Origin: JAFEDN01 sp963818985
Lineage (GTDB): Bacteria > Pseudomonadota > Gammaproteobacteria > Coxiellales > Coxiellaceae
Direction: 5' to 3'
Assembly: GCA_963818985.1 (NCBI GenBank)
Contig: CAWFUJ010000010.1
Location: 124,001-188,000 of the forward strand
Length of the DNA: 64,000 nucleotides
The notes beneath the pieces are model-generated. The model saw nothing but the letters and a program-made list of their open reading frames with translations, searched no databases and had not been told where the DNA came from. A program made the position numbers and the translations under genes. Positions 26,273-36,838 of the stretch are shown here, piece after piece (position 1 is the first letter of the stretch; every line of letters starts with the position of its first letter).

Positions 26273-26755
26273 ATGCCCAGTTTTGATGTAGTTTGCCAGC
26301 TAGATCTGCATGAGTTAGCCAATGCTGTCGATCAAGCTACGCGCGAAATCGCCACTCGATTTGATTTTAAAGGGGTCAATGCACAATTTATCCTTAAGGA
26401 CAATACCGTCAATTTGCGAGCGGAGAGTGAATTCCAGCTTAATCAAATGCTTGATATTTTTAAAAAAAAGCTAACTAAACGTCATATCGATTTATCGCAT
26501 ATGGACATTGCGGAAGTAAAAACTTCTGGAAAAACCGCTGAGCAGTTAATTACTATGAAGAGCGGAATTGACACCGAGATAGCCAAAAAAATAGTCAAAT
26601 TTATCAAAGAAAGCAAGCTGAAAGTGCAAGGTTCTATTCAAGGCGAGCAAGTTCGAATCACAAGTAATAAAAAAGATGATTTGCAAACGACTATCTCGCT
26701 ATTACGGCAGCAAAGCTTTGGTTTACCCCTTCAATTCACTAACTTTCGCGATTAG
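26273..26755 (+). CDS. yajQ: YajQ family nucleotide-binding protein
   Basis: A 160-residue protein with two RNP-like folds; Xanthomonas and Pseudomonas homologues bind cyclic di-GMP. MPSFDVVCQLDLHELANAVDQA, IATRFDFKG and the C-terminal QVRITSNKKDDLQ are diagnostic. CAGGAG precedes the ATG. Function in this organism is not known. It converges on the response-regulator gene seven bases away. Confidence 0.95.
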   Translation: MPSFDVVCQLDLHELANAVDQATREIATRFDFKGVNAQFILKDNTVNLRAESEFQLNQMLDIFKKKLTKRHIDLSHMDIAEVKTSGKTAEQLITMKSGIDTEIAKKIVKFIKESKLKVQGSIQGEQVRITSNKKDDLQTTISLLRQQSFGLPLQFTNFRD

Positions 26756-26761
26756 GGTCAA

Positions 26762-27421
26762 CTATTGCGGATGTTCCTCTAAAACAATTAAGCGGTGATG
26801 GATAGCAAGCATAGTTAAAGCCAAATCATTTTTGACATTGAGTTTTTCAAAAATACGGCTACGATAACTGTGAACAGTCTTGTGGCTTATTTTTAAGACT
26901 TCGGCGATTTCTTTGACAGTTATGCCGCGGATGATCATCATCATCACTTCTTTCTCGCGGACAGAAATTTCAGCAAAAATATTATTAGCTTTAAAATCGG
27001 TTTTGGCAAACGCCAATCGATTGGCGATTTTTGGGGTGATAACCCTTTGACCTTTATAGACGTTTTTGACCGCTGATACGAATTCTTCCTGGCTTGAATC
27101 TTTCGAAAGGTAGCCTTGAGCACCGGCTTCCAACAAACGAAATGGAAATAAATCATTGGTGATAGAAGATACGATTAAGATTTTAAGATCAGGATTATAA
27201 CGTAACAATTTTTGGGTTACTTCAAGCCCAGAGAGATCCGGTAACTTCAAATCTAAAACGATGACGTCTGGGTTTAAGGTTCGAATTTGTTGGATACCAT
27301 CGAGACCTGTCGAAGACTCACCAATGACTTGAATTTCTTTATTATTTTGCAGCATTTGTTTTATGCCGGCACGAACAAGGGTATGGTCATCAATCAAAAA
27401 AGTTTTTATAGTTTTCATCAT
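26762..27421 (-). CDS. Response regulator, GacA/UvrY/LetA type
   Basis: A 219-residue two-component regulator. The receiver domain holds DD at 11-12, the phospho-acceptor D57 in VLDLKLPD, and the lysine of YLSKDSS. A LuxR-type HTH follows at about 150-205 (VREKEVMMMIIRG, KEIAEVLKISHKTVHSYRSRIFEKL). The HTH and linker most resemble GacA/UvrY, which in Legionella (LetA) controls the transmissive phase via small RNAs. GGAGG lies before the ATG pair 27421/27418. No sensor kinase is adjacent. Confidence 0.85.
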   Translation of the reverse strand: MMKTIKTFLIDDHTLVRAGIKQMLQNNKEIQVIGESSTGLDGIQQIRTLNPDVIVLDLKLPDLSGLEVTQKLLRYNPDLKILIVSSITNDLFPFRLLEAGAQGYLSKDSSQEEFVSAVKNVYKGQRVITPKIANRLAFAKTDFKANNIFAEISVREKEVMMMIIRGITVKEIAEVLKISHKTVHSYRSRIFEKLNVKNDLALTMLAIHHRLIVLEEHPQ

Positions 27422-27581
27422 TTTCCTCCTTACGCTACGATTGATGAGATGCTAAATTGTATCTGCAGCCGCATTATGGAGTCAATAAGCATAAGCATAA
27501 GTACAAACTTAACGGGAAGGATTTTTTTGGAGCTCATGTTCATTTTAACCTGGATAGGTCAACATGCTTTAAATAATAGGA

Positions 27582-28070
27582 TTACTTGATTCCAATATAG
27601 ATATCCAAGCTTGTATCGGTTGGATTAAGCGAACGTTGATCATATATTTCAAAATCCGCTTGATAGGTTCGTTCCCCACCAAAGTCATTTGATGACATTT
27701 TCCAGATTTGCTGCCAGGCATTGATCACCACTTCAGGCATTTTTCCTGCAGGTGTAGTAAATTTTTTATAGTGCGCGGCTGGTATGATTAATTTCTTTAA
27801 ACCATTCGGAATGTTTTCAAGATACTGGACTTCTTCACCGATAAAGTAAGTGTAATTCCCATGTTCGTCACTGTCATATTCGGTATACACGGCGAAAGTA
27901 ACGCCCGGATTTTTCCGGTTCGGTATTTGCAAAGCAATATTCTGACTAAAAAATTGGCCCACTAGCCCGCTAATTTGAGCTGTTTGGGGATTGATTTCAT
28001 TTTTGTTGTTGGTTCGTAAGGATAAACCGATTAATCGGATTTCCGATTTATTAACCGATTCTTTTATCAT
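27582..28070 (-). CDS. GyrI-like / AraC effector-binding domain protein
   Basis: A stand-alone 162-residue SOUL/GyrI-like ligand-binding domain. Typical features are NKSEIRLIGLSLRT, GVTFAVYTEYDSDEHGNYTYFIGEEV, the core IIPAAHYKKFTTPAG, and the C-terminal YQADFEIYDQRS...TSLDIYIGIK. No HTH is attached. Such proteins bind small cationic molecules or hydrolyse certain drugs; the ligand is unknown. Confidence 0.82.
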   Translation of the reverse strand: MIKESVNKSEIRLIGLSLRTNNKNEINPQTAQISGLVGQFFSQNIALQIPNRKNPGVTFAVYTEYDSDEHGNYTYFIGEEVQYLENIPNGLKKLIIPAAHYKKFTTPAGKMPEVVINAWQQIWKMSSNDFGGERTYQADFEIYDQRSLNPTDTSLDIYIGIK

Positions 28071-28283
28071 CAGTTGAGCTCCTATAATTCTGATTGTCGC
28101 GTGATCTAATCATTATTTCTTTAGATTTCTGCGATGAAGTATACCCAGAATCAATAACTTCATCACTATAATATTTATATCCTCTCTAAAAAATCCATGG
28201 TAAAGATTTCTGCTTGACGGCGACTTATTAGCCGATTATAATCATATTCGGCATCAATGTAACCGATTATAGAGAATATTGGC

Positions 28284-29434
28284 ATGTATCCTAGGTATCT
28301 AGATTTGACTAACCTATTGAAAAAAAGAAGTTATTTTCTTCTAGGGCCGCGTGGAACTGGTAAAAGTACGCTGATTGAACAAGCTCTTCCTGACGCCAAA
28401 ATTTATGATCTGCTTGACGCATCGGTATTCCAGCGGTTGGTGGAGAGATCCCACGTTAATTAGCCAGGAAACGGTGGCTGATACTTTAGTCGTTATTGAC
28501 GAAATCCAAAAATTCCCGGCATTGTTAGATGAAGTTCACCGTTTAATTGTGAAACGAAAGCAAAGATTTTTGTTGACGGGAAGTAGCGCAAGAAAGTTAC
28601 GTAAAGGGGGTGCAAACTTATTGGCAGGTCGAGCATTCCAGGCATGGTTGTTACCATTGACCTCGCAGGAAATTCCTGATTTTGATCTTCTTACTTATTT
28701 AAATACCACGGGTTTGCCAGAATTTTATGGACAAGTGGGGGTACATGATTATCTCAGAGCGTACGTGGGTACTTATCTCCAGGAAGAAATCAAGGCGGAA
28801 GCGCTCACACGAAATTTGCCTGGGTTTGTCCGTTTCTTGGAAGTGGTTGCGCTTTGTAATGGAGAAGAAGTTAATTACGCCAATATTTCCAGCGATTGTG
28901 GTGTGCCAGTACGTACTTTAGAAGGATATTTTGAGATATTGAATGATACCCTTATCGGTTTTTCAGTCCAACCTTTTTTATCAACTACAAAACGTAAAGC
29001 TATTACCCGTTCGAAGTATTTTCTGTTTGATATTGGTGTGGTGAATTTTCTTGCTAAACGTGGTCGTGTTGAATTTAAATCAGAACTCTTTGGCCGTCTT
29101 TTTGAACATTTCATTGCAGTAGAGCTACGTGCATTTCTCGCTTATCATTTTATTGATTTGCCACTGCAATATTGGCGCTCTACTTCTCATTTTGAAGTCG
29201 ATTTTATCATTGGGAATACACTAGCTGTTGAAGTGAAAGGGACAGATCTGGTAACCGATAAACATCTTAAGGGAATTCGAGTCCTCAAAGAGGAAGAACT
29301 GATCCCACACTTATGGCGTGATTAGTTTAGACTCGCATGAAAGATTAACTGCTGATGGCATACATATTTGGCCATGGAAAATTTTTTTGAAAAAACTCTG
29401 GGCAGAAGAATTTAAATTAGGATCAGGACTGTGA
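28284..29434 (+). pseudogene. AAA ATPase / DUF4143 protein with two frameshifts
   Basis: The ATG at 28284 opens a frame with YFLLGPRGTGKST (Walker A) and LLDASVFQRL, which then ends early. The family continues in the next frame near 28436 with RDPTLISQETVADT and LVVIDEIQKF (Walker B), through the DUF4143 domain to about 29310. The typical C-terminal end (DGIHIWPWKIFLKKLW) is in a third frame up to 29434. Two single-base shifts therefore separate parts that must be joined, and the ATPase cannot be made as one chain unless the sequence is wrong. An intact relative is at 60663-61973. Confidence 0.85.
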
Positions 29435-29581
29435 CTTAGACATTTTTATCTTTTCAAAGTCACAGGTCTGATTCTGCGGGGTCTTCCTTTAAAAGAAGGT
29501 TTCCTGACTTAGCCGATTGTTCATAAATTCTTAATGGATAAATGCTATCATAGACTTTTTTATTTATATACACTTCTAATA

Positions 29582-32500
29582 ATGACTGCTAATCAGATTG
29601 ACAACTTAAGCTGGGCCCACCCGTTGGTGCGAGATTGGTTTATTCAGAAATTTGGTTCAGCCACAGAACCGCAAGCCCAAGGCTGGCCAAATATTTTAGC
29701 GAGAAAAACCACATTAATTTCAGCGCCCACCGGCTCAGGCAAAACTTTTGCAGCTTTTTTGGCTTGCCTAGATGGTTTAATCCGCAAAGCTTTATCTGGC
29801 AGCCTTGACCAACGTACTGAGGTTCTATATGTTTCGCCATTAAAAGCATTAAGCAATGATATCCAAAAAAATTTGGCCGAGCCATTAGCTGAAATTGCCG
29901 CATTAGCCCAACAACAGGGATTGCCGATGGCAGACATCCACATTGCGGTACGTACCGGAGATACTTTGGTGCGTGACCGCCAAGCGATGTTAAAAAAATC
30001 GCCTCATGTCTTAGTGACTACCCCAGAATCTTTATACATATTGCTGACTGCGGAAAAGAGTCGGCAAATGCTCATGAATATTGATACGGTGATTATTGAT
30101 GAAATTCACGCGTTAGTAAATTCTAAGCGCGGAGCTCATTTGGCTTTATCGCTGGAGCGACTACAGGCTATTTGTTGGAACCCTCCGGTGCGGATAGGGC
30201 TCTCCGCCACCCAAAAGCCAATTGAAGCAGTGGCAAACTTTCTCACCGGTAGCTTTCGTTCTGAACCTGCTATCGTTAACATTGGCCATGTGCGTCATTT
30301 GGATTTGGCTATCGAAATCCCTTCCAGTGAATTGGGTCCAATAACCGCCAATGAAGTGTGGGATGAAATTTATGATCGAATTGCAGAATTAGCCCAGCAA
30401 AATCGATCCACATTAATATTTGTCAATACCCGTAAATTAGCGGAGCGGATTGCCCATCATTTGTCAGAACGATTAGGTCAAGAGCAGGTTGCCGCCCATC
30501 ACGGCAGTTTGTCACGAAAACTGCGTTTAGATGCTGAAAACAAATTAAAAACCGGTCAATTAAAAGCGTTGGTTGCCACTGCTTCGTTGGAACTAGGTAT
30601 CGACATTGGAATGATAGATTTAGTTTGTCAAATAGGTTCCCCACGAGCGATAGCCATTGCATTACAACGGATTGGCCGTGCAGGACATTGGCGGGGTGCG
30701 ATCCCCAAGGGCCGAATTTTTGTGACTACTCGCGATGAATTAGTAGAATGCTGTGCACTCATTCATGCGATTCGAGAAGGCGATTTGGATCAGTTGATCA
30801 TACCTAAACAACCCATAGATATATTAGCTCAACAAATCGTTGCAACCTGTGCCACCGGAGACTGGCGTGAAGAAGATTTACTAACATTAATTCGTCAAGC
30901 TTTTCCTTATGCGGATTTATCATTAGAAACATTCGAGTCGGTTTTAGATATGCTTAGCGAAGGAATTGCCGGATCTCGAGGGCGTTACGGCGCGTATTTA
31001 TTTCGCGATCGTGTCAATGGCATCGTTAGAGCGCGGCGTGGCAGTCGATTAACCGCTATTACCAATGGTGGCGCTATTCCTGATAATGGTCTATTCACGG
31101 TGATTGCTGAACCAGAAGGGATAATGGTTGGCACCCTCGATGAAGATTTTGCTATTGAAAGTAATAGAGGTGATATTATTTTATTGGGGAGTACCTCTTG
31201 GCAAATCAAACGGGTTGAAAATTTTGGCCGTGTCATTGTCGAGGACGCACACGGAGCCCCACCTACAGTCCCTTTTTGGCGCGGCGAAGCGCCGGCAAGG
31301 ACAAGGGAGCTTTCATCAAGGGTCGCGCAATTGCGCCAAAAAATTAGCGATATGTTGCCAGACAACTGTTCCAGAGAAAAAATTCAAAAGAACCCTGACA
31401 CTATAGAAGCGATCCATTGGCTGAAAAAAAATTGCGGAGTCGATCAATGTGGGGCGCAGCAGTTGGTGGAATATATTTGGCAGGGACAAGCCTTATTAGG
31501 AGCAGTCCCAACCCAATCTACCATCATTGCCGAAAGATTTTTTGATGAGGGTGGTGGGATGCAATTAATCATTCATGCCCCTTTTGGCGCGCGCATTAAT
31601 AAGGCATGGGGATTGGCATTAAGAAAACGATTCTGCCGTTCTTTTAATTTTGAATTGCAGGCAGCGGCCACAGATGATGGACTCAATATTTCTTTGACTG
31701 AGCAACATAGTTTTCCATTGGCAGATGTATTTCGCTTCTTGCATGCCAATACTATAAAAGAACTGCTGATACAAACGGTTTTACAATCCCCTTTATTTAT
31801 CACTCGTTGGCGTTGGGACGCCACTCGCGCTTTAGCACTGTTACGTTTTCGTAATGGAAAAAAAATTCCTCCTTATATTTCACGTATGCTTGCCGATGAT
31901 TTATTAGCAGCCGTTTTTCCTGATGCAGCAGCATGTCAAGATAACCTGGGGGGCAAAGATATTGAACTTCCCAACCATCCGTTAATCAACGAAGTGATGA
32001 AAGATGTATTGAACGAAGCCCTTGATGTGGAGGGTCTTATTGATGTGCTTGTCGGCATTAAAAACGAAACAATCCGCTGCTTAGCAATTGATACGCCAGC
32101 ACCTTCAGTTTTTTCTCATGAAATATTGAATGCTAATCCATATGCATTTTTAGATGACGCACCTTTGGAAGAAAGAAGAGCGCGCGCAGTTGAAATGCGT
32201 CGCTTATTGCCAGAGTCTGTGTTAGGGAATGATCACTGTTTAGATTCGACAATCATTAACGAAGTAAAACAACAAGTTTGGCCAGACATTAGATCGGCGG
32301 ATGAACTACATGATCTATTACAAACATGCATTGCTTTTCCAGAAGATTTAAATTTCGTTCATTACTTCGAGCTTTTACAATTATCCGGTCGTGCGGGCTT
32401 AGCACTCATGAAGAGCAAAAAATTTTGGGTGGCTGCTGAAAAAGTTAAAACATTTGCTGCTATTTATCCTAATGTCATTGATCCAAAAGAATTTGTCGAG

Positions 32501-33808
32501 GTAGAAACGCAATCCCTTGAGAAGGAAGAAGCCATCGTTAAAATGATTCGCGGTTGGATGCTGTACTTAGGTCCAGTCACGAGTCAGATATTAGCGGATT
32601 TACTCGTATTAAATATCGAAGCGATAGACCAAGCATTGTTAAAATTAGAGAGCAGCGGTTTTGTGTTACGCGGACATTTTGGTTCAACAGCAAATATCGA
32701 ATGGTGTGAGCGAAGAGTATTAGCCAGAATTCATCGACTCACATTAGGTAAGCTGCGAAAAGAAATAGAACCTGTGACTGCAGGACAATTTATGCGTTGG
32801 TTATTGACTTGGCAACATTTGGCTTCGGGTACACAATTAAGCGGAGAACACGGTTTACTCGAAGTTATTCGACAATTGCAAGGATTCGAAATACCCGCTA
32901 ATGCTTGGGAGCGACAAATTTTAGCCAAACGTTTGCGTGATTATGATCCGCAAATATTAGATCGACTTTGTTTGACGGGTGTCATTGGGTGGGGTCGTCT
33001 GTCGCCGCACCCGGCGTTTCTATCGGCAATAACAATGGAGACCCCTCATATCCGCCGCATTACTCCCTCACGTGTAGCACCGATTACTTTTTTTGTGCGC
33101 GAACAATCTGAATGGATGGAGGTGCATGATCAATTAAATTATCCCGAAAAATGTGCGGGTTTAAGTCACGTCGCTAAAAAGATTATCGATTATTTGCAAA
33201 ATAAAGGCGCGAGCTTTTTTGCCGATATTGTACGTGGTATCAGCCATTTGAATGCTGAAATCGAAGCGGGATTATGGGAGTTAGTGTCCGCCGGTCTGGT
33301 CACGGCGGACGGTTTTGACAATTTACGCGCCTTAATCGATCCAGAGCGCCGTAGCGGTAAAGGTAGGCGTTCAAGGCCGCGACATGCGACAGGGCGATGG
33401 TCGCTTTTACATCGTGAACCAGCGGCTGATCCAAACCAACAAATACCAGCTCTTTGCTGGTTATTGTTAAAAAGATATGGGGTGGTATTTCGCGACCTAT
33501 TGGCGAGAGAAAATATTATTCCACGGTGGCGTGATTTATTAGTTACATTTCGTCAATTGGAAGAACGTGGAGAAATACGCGGAGGTCGTTTTGTCGATGG
33601 GTTTGTCGGTGAACAGTTTGCCTTACCCTATGCAGTGGAATCATTGCGTGCGATTAGAAAAAAAGAGATTAAAGAAGAGCATTACGCTATTTCTGCGGTA
33701 GACCCGTTGAATTTAGTCGGCATCATTTTGCCAGGTGGACGAGTTGCTGCGATATCGGGAAATGAAGTAACCCTGCCGAGGATTGCTGAGGCTGTTGAAC
33801 TAAATTAG
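29582..33808 (+). CDS. lhr: Lhr-type DEAD/DEAH helicase (full length)
   Basis: Superfamily 2 helicase related to E. coli Lhr (1538 residues), implicated in DNA repair. The ATG at 29582 (MTANQIDNL) is preferred to 29534, giving 1408 residues. Motifs: I APTGSGKTFAA, Ia VSPLKALSNDI, II DEIHAL, III GLSATQKP, V ATASLELGIDIG, VI QRIGRAGH. The Lhr winged-helix and DEAD/H-associated regions follow to about residue 870. A long C-terminal part contains an AlkZ-like winged-helix stretch (LLKRYGVVFRDLLAREN). That large C-terminal region distinguishes it from Lhr-core proteins. No operon partner. Confidence 0.92.
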   Translation: MTANQIDNLSWAHPLVRDWFIQKFGSATEPQAQGWPNILARKTTLISAPTGSGKTFAAFLACLDGLIRKALSGSLDQRTEVLYVSPLKALSNDIQKNLAEPLAEIAALAQQQGLPMADIHIAVRTGDTLVRDRQAMLKKSPHVLVTTPESLYILLTAEKSRQMLMNIDTVIIDEIHALVNSKRGAHLALSLERLQAICWNPPVRIGLSATQKPIEAVANFLTGSFRSEPAIVNIGHVRHLDLAIEIPSSELGPITANEVWDEIYDRIAELAQQNRSTLIFVNTRKLAERIAHHLSERLGQEQVAAHHGSLSRKLRLDAENKLKTGQLKALVATASLELGIDIGMIDLVCQIGSPRAIAIALQRIGRAGHWRGAIPKGRIFVTTRDELVECCALIHAIREGDLDQLIIPKQPIDILAQQIVATCATGDWREEDLLTLIRQAFPYADLSLETFESVLDMLSEGIAGSRGRYGAYLFRDRVNGIVRARRGSRLTAITNGGAIPDNGLFTVIAEPEGIMVGTLDEDFAIESNRGDIILLGSTSWQIKRVENFGRVIVEDAHGAPPTVPFWRGEAPARTRELSSRVAQLRQKISDMLPDNCSREKIQKNPDTIEAIHWLKKNCGVDQCGAQQLVEYIWQGQALLGAVPTQSTIIAERFFDEGGGMQLIIHAPFGARINKAWGLALRKRFCRSFNFELQAAATDDGLNISLTEQHSFPLADVFRFLHANTIKELLIQTVLQSPLFITRWRWDATRALALLRFRNGKKIPPYISRMLADDLLAAVFPDAAACQDNLGGKDIELPNHPLINEVMKDVLNEALDVEGLIDVLVGIKNETIRCLAIDTPAPSVFSHEILNANPYAFLDDAPLEERRARAVEMRRLLPESVLGNDHCLDSTIINEVKQQVWPDIRSADELHDLLQTCIAFPEDLNFVHYFELLQLSGRAGLALMKSKKFWVAAEKVKTFAAIYPNVIDPKEFVEVETQSLEKEEAIVKMIRGWMLYLGPVTSQILADLLVLNIEAIDQALLKLESSGFVLRGHFGSTANIEWCERRVLARIHRLTLGKLRKEIEPVTAGQFMRWLLTWQHLASGTQLSGEHGLLEVIRQLQGFEIPANAWERQILAKRLRDYDPQILDRLCLTGVIGWGRLSPHPAFLSAITMETPHIRRITPSRVAPITFFVREQSEWMEVHDQLNYPEKCAGLSHVAKKIIDYLQNKGASFFADIVRGISHLNAEIEAGLWELVSAGLVTADGFDNLRALIDPERRSGKGRRSRPRHATGRWSLLHREPAADPNQQIPALCWLLLKRYGVVFRDLLARENIIPRWRDLLVTFRQLEERGEIRGGRFVDGFVGEQFALPYAVESLRAIRKKEIKEEHYAISAVDPLNLVGIILPGGRVAAISGNEVTLPRIAEAVELN

Positions 33809-33951
33809 TTATTTGTGTAATTATAATAAATTAATCTGAGTGATGGGTTTTTTTATTAATTTTTTAGAGTTTTTATTAAATTTTTAAAAAATGTATGTTT
33901 TTGAAAAATAATATGCCATCCCGGAAAAAGCGTTACAGGGAGTAGCTTTAA

Positions 33952-34506
33952 GTGACAAGAAACCAATTTACATGGATTGTCATAGGTGCGAACTCGATTT
34001 TGAGCTTGTTTTTCTTTATTTGTTATTTTGACAATATAATTTTCTTTGGCGACGTACAGTCTATTCACTTCCCAATGATTATGGAGGATGCCAAAGCTTT
34101 ACCAACAACAGGTATTTTAAATAAAAAAGGAAAGATGGTTACTCTGAAAGTATCTGATAATTATATCAATCAGTTGTATCCTGTTTTAGCACGGTATTTA
34201 AGTGCTGTCGAAAAAAAATGCTTAAGACCCAGCTCTTTAACAATTGGAGGTCATATCACACTTTTCAAATCTCAACGAGCCTTGCTTCCCATAGGTAAAA
34301 GCTATCATTTCGATCTCAATGGGATGATAAAAGAAACCGTCATTAGAACCAAATATCATTTAATAGTTTACGAAACATGGTATGAGCTTTCGGTGAGTTC
34401 TTCAGGACTAAATCAATCTTTCCTTCACCACATTAATCCAGACCGATTACATATTAGCATCGCAGTTGCAAGGTCCATCGCAGGTACCCATATTTGTGTC
34501 AATTAA
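33952..34506 (+). CDS. Membrane-anchored hypothetical protein (184 aa)
   Basis: GTG start at 33952 with AGGGAG upstream. One N-terminal membrane helix (residues 8-30, rich in I, L and F) is followed by a soluble domain of about 150 residues. It contains no recognised motif. It probably faces the periplasm. It lies 40 bases upstream of the lysE-like gene on the same strand, so co-transcription is possible. Confidence 0.6.
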   Translation: MTRNQFTWIVIGANSILSLFFFICYFDNIIFFGDVQSIHFPMIMEDAKALPTTGILNKKGKMVTLKVSDNYINQLYPVLARYLSAVEKKCLRPSSLTIGGHITLFKSQRALLPIGKSYHFDLNGMIKETVIRTKYHLIVYETWYELSVSSSGLNQSFLHHINPDRLHISIAVARSIAGTHICVN

Positions 34507-34546
34507 TTGATTTTGAACGGCGGATAATTTACTATATAGACATTTC

Positions 34547-35164
34547 GTGAGTAGCTTGATTATGATAGATTCTTATCATGTACTGATTGCTTTTTTAATG
34601 TTTGCTTTAGTGAGCAGCATCACCCCAGGTCCTAACAATACCATGTTATTAATTTCGGGAGTTAATTTCGGCTTCCGACGTACAATTCCACATATTTTCG
34701 GCGTTACCATCGGGTTTACTTTTATGGTCCTGATGGTGGGTTTGGGTTTAGGTAGAATCTTCGAAACTTGGCCCATGTTATATACTATTTTGCGTTATGT
34801 TTGCGCTGCTTATTTGATTTATTTAGCTTGGCAGATTGCAAGATCCAGTGGTTTTGATGTAGAGGGGAAAAATAAACAACCCCTATCATTTTTAAAAGCA
34901 GCATTGTTTCAATGGGCAAATCCTAAAGCTTGGATAATGTCGATAGCTTCGGTGACAACCTATGCTGCAAAAGAGAATTTTTTCATAGATGTGGTACTTA
35001 TTGCCGGATTATATATATTTTTTGTGGCATTTAGCGGAGGGGTATGGACAGCGTTTGGTAATGGGTGTCGCCGTTTCTTAAGCCAGGCTCTTTATTTGCA
35101 AATTTTTAATATCGCTATGGCCATCATGTTAGTGTTGTCGCTTTACCCATTGTTTGAAAGTTAA
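34547..35164 (+). CDS. LysE/RhtB family amino-acid exporter
   Basis: Inner-membrane exporter of 205 residues with about six helices. The family signature SSITPGPNNTMLLISGVNFG lies in the first helix-loop, and FQWANPKAWIMSIASVTTYA is typical of the middle. The GTG at 34547 or the ATG at 34562 may be used. Substrate (homoserine, threonine, cysteine or other) cannot be told. Confidence 0.88.
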   Translation: MSSLIMIDSYHVLIAFLMFALVSSITPGPNNTMLLISGVNFGFRRTIPHIFGVTIGFTFMVLMVGLGLGRIFETWPMLYTILRYVCAAYLIYLAWQIARSSGFDVEGKNKQPLSFLKAALFQWANPKAWIMSIASVTTYAAKENFFIDVVLIAGLYIFFVAFSGGVWTAFGNGCRRFLSQALYLQIFNIAMAIMLVLSLYPLFES

Positions 35165-35170
35165 GTAAAA

Positions 35171-35197
35171 AACTTACCCCTGCATGAGGGGTAAGTT
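35171..35197 (-). terminator. Intrinsic terminator of the small lipoprotein gene
   Basis: AACTTACCCCT and AGGGGTAAGTT pair perfectly around five bases. On the minus strand it is followed by TTTT, 12 bases after the lipoprotein stop; it also follows the LysE gene on the plus strand. Confidence 0.75.
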
Positions 35198-35208
35198 ATA
35201 TCAGTCAA

Positions 35209-35538
35209 TTAACGATTAATGACGAAATAATCTGGGCTAGCTGTGTAGCAAACTAATCGTTGTGTGTTTCCACCAATGCTAACATTTAATACGAGGAAGT
35301 TTAAATTAGTTAGATTCGGTTGTTCAGAAACATAGCAAACACGGGTTCGATTGTTTACATTAACGTAGTAATAACCCTGACTTGTCATTGTTAAATTGCT
35401 TGGGGCTACGTAGGTGTTGCCGTTTCTTTCTAATACGACAGGCTCACCTGATAATACGACTTTATCGGATTTTTGTGCACAAGCGCCTATGCTTAAAGCA
35501 AGGACGGTGGCTGTAACGCCAAAAATGATTTTATTCAT
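35209..35538 (-). CDS. Small lipoprotein (109 aa), unknown
   Basis: Start ATG at 35538 with AAGGAG upstream. The N-terminus is a lipoprotein signal ending LSIGAC, so the cysteine near residue 20 is the lipidated residue. The mature chain has 89 residues with two cysteines and beta-like character (NTYVAPSNLTMTSQGYYYVNVNN). No recognised domain. Confidence 0.72.
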   Translation of the reverse strand: MNKIIFGVTATVLALSIGACAQKSDKVVLSGEPVVLERNGNTYVAPSNLTMTSQGYYYVNVNNRTRVCYVSEQPNLTNLNFLVLNVSIGGNTQRLVCYTASPDYFVINR

Positions 35539-35812
35539 TATAAAGAACTCCTTTTGTTGAAGATGATATAATCTTAGTATGGAATAAAAATATTGCAAAT
35601 AATCTGAACTATTCTAGTGAATTATCGGGCTCAAGTCCTGAATTATAGATATTTTACTCATCATTCAGTCGGCAGACTGAGAAACTAAATCTTCGGGATC
35701 GGCGTGTACGATCACGCTCTTATCTACTATAGAATTTCAAGTGGGGGTTAAATTATTGCTAAAAGTAAGGTTCAATCTATAATTAAATTATATAATTAAC
35801 TAAGGAACAGGC

Positions 35813-36790
35813 ATGGACGCGCTACCCTCAAAAGTTATTGAATTTGATTTAAAGGAACATCAATTTAGAGAGTTATCACTAGAAGAATTCGAAATTGTGC
35901 CTGAGCAAGAACATAAAGTTTATTGGGTTCACTATAATTTAAATCAAAAAGAAGATTTTCCAAAAATTGCCCAGAAGTTAAAATTGCCCCTCTCAGTGAT
36001 TGAGGTTTGTAACGAGGATGATAAAAGCCCAAAGATATTTGATGATGAGTTTTCAGTGACCATTGAGACAGAATGTTTAATATCAAATGCACTGAAAAAT
36101 GAACAAGATATTGATTTCGAAAGTTTGATTATCCATTTGACGCCACGTTTTTGCTTTACTGCAGCGAGTGTTTCCATCCCGGCATTAAATGTATTTATTA
36201 ACAGCTTGCAAAAGAATTTGCTTTACGCTAAAACGTCCTGCTTTATTTTATTTTTAATGTTAGACAATGTTATTAATGATTATTCTAAAGTCTTGCTTGA
36301 TTTTGAATTAATATCGGATCAAATAGACTTAAAAGTTCGGGAAATGCCTGATGATCTTTATAACGAAGTCATTAATGTAAAAAAACAAGCAATGAAAACC
36401 AAAAGATATGTTTCTGCTACTCGCGATACTTTAATGAGGATTTCTGCAAGGAAAATGCCGGTCATATCCCAAGAATGTCGGCGTTCGTTACGAAATTTGT
36501 TTAATCATACCCAAATGATATGTGTTCAAATAGATTCTATGCGCGATAGTTTGAATAGCACTTTAGATCAAATAGATAATGCCCTTATGCAAAAAATGAA
36601 TCGCACCATGAAAGTTTTAACAGCTTTTGCCTCGATTTTTCTTCCATTAACTTTAATTGCAGGTATCTATGGAATGAACTTTAATATTCCAGAATTGCAC
36701 TGGAGATATGGCTATTTTTGGGCGCTAGGATTAATGTTTGTTTGTGGTGCTATGTTAATTTTTGTCTTTAAAAAAATGAAATGGATTTAA
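35813..36790 (+). CDS. CorA-like magnesium/divalent-cation transporter
   Basis: A 325-residue CorA/ZntB superfamily channel of the inner membrane. A long cytoplasmic N-terminal domain (residues 1-260) ends in two membrane helices. The selectivity signature YGMNFN (GMN at 287-289) lies between them, followed by a short acidic loop (PELHW). Whether it carries Mg, Zn or Co is not evident. AAGGAACAGGC precedes the ATG. Confidence 0.9.
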   Translation: MDALPSKVIEFDLKEHQFRELSLEEFEIVPEQEHKVYWVHYNLNQKEDFPKIAQKLKLPLSVIEVCNEDDKSPKIFDDEFSVTIETECLISNALKNEQDIDFESLIIHLTPRFCFTAASVSIPALNVFINSLQKNLLYAKTSCFILFLMLDNVINDYSKVLLDFELISDQIDLKVREMPDDLYNEVINVKKQAMKTKRYVSATRDTLMRISARKMPVISQECRRSLRNLFNHTQMICVQIDSMRDSLNSTLDQIDNALMQKMNRTMKVLTAFASIFLPLTLIAGIYGMNFNIPELHWRYGYFWALGLMFVCGAMLIFVFKKMKWI

Positions 36791-36838
36791 TTTAAGTTTC
36801 ATTTGCTGTAAATTCTATCCTTTTACAAAGGAGGTGTG

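Noticed and set aside
30985..31365. 126-residue minus-strand frame inside lhr
   Set aside because: Shadow frame opposite conserved helicase sequence.
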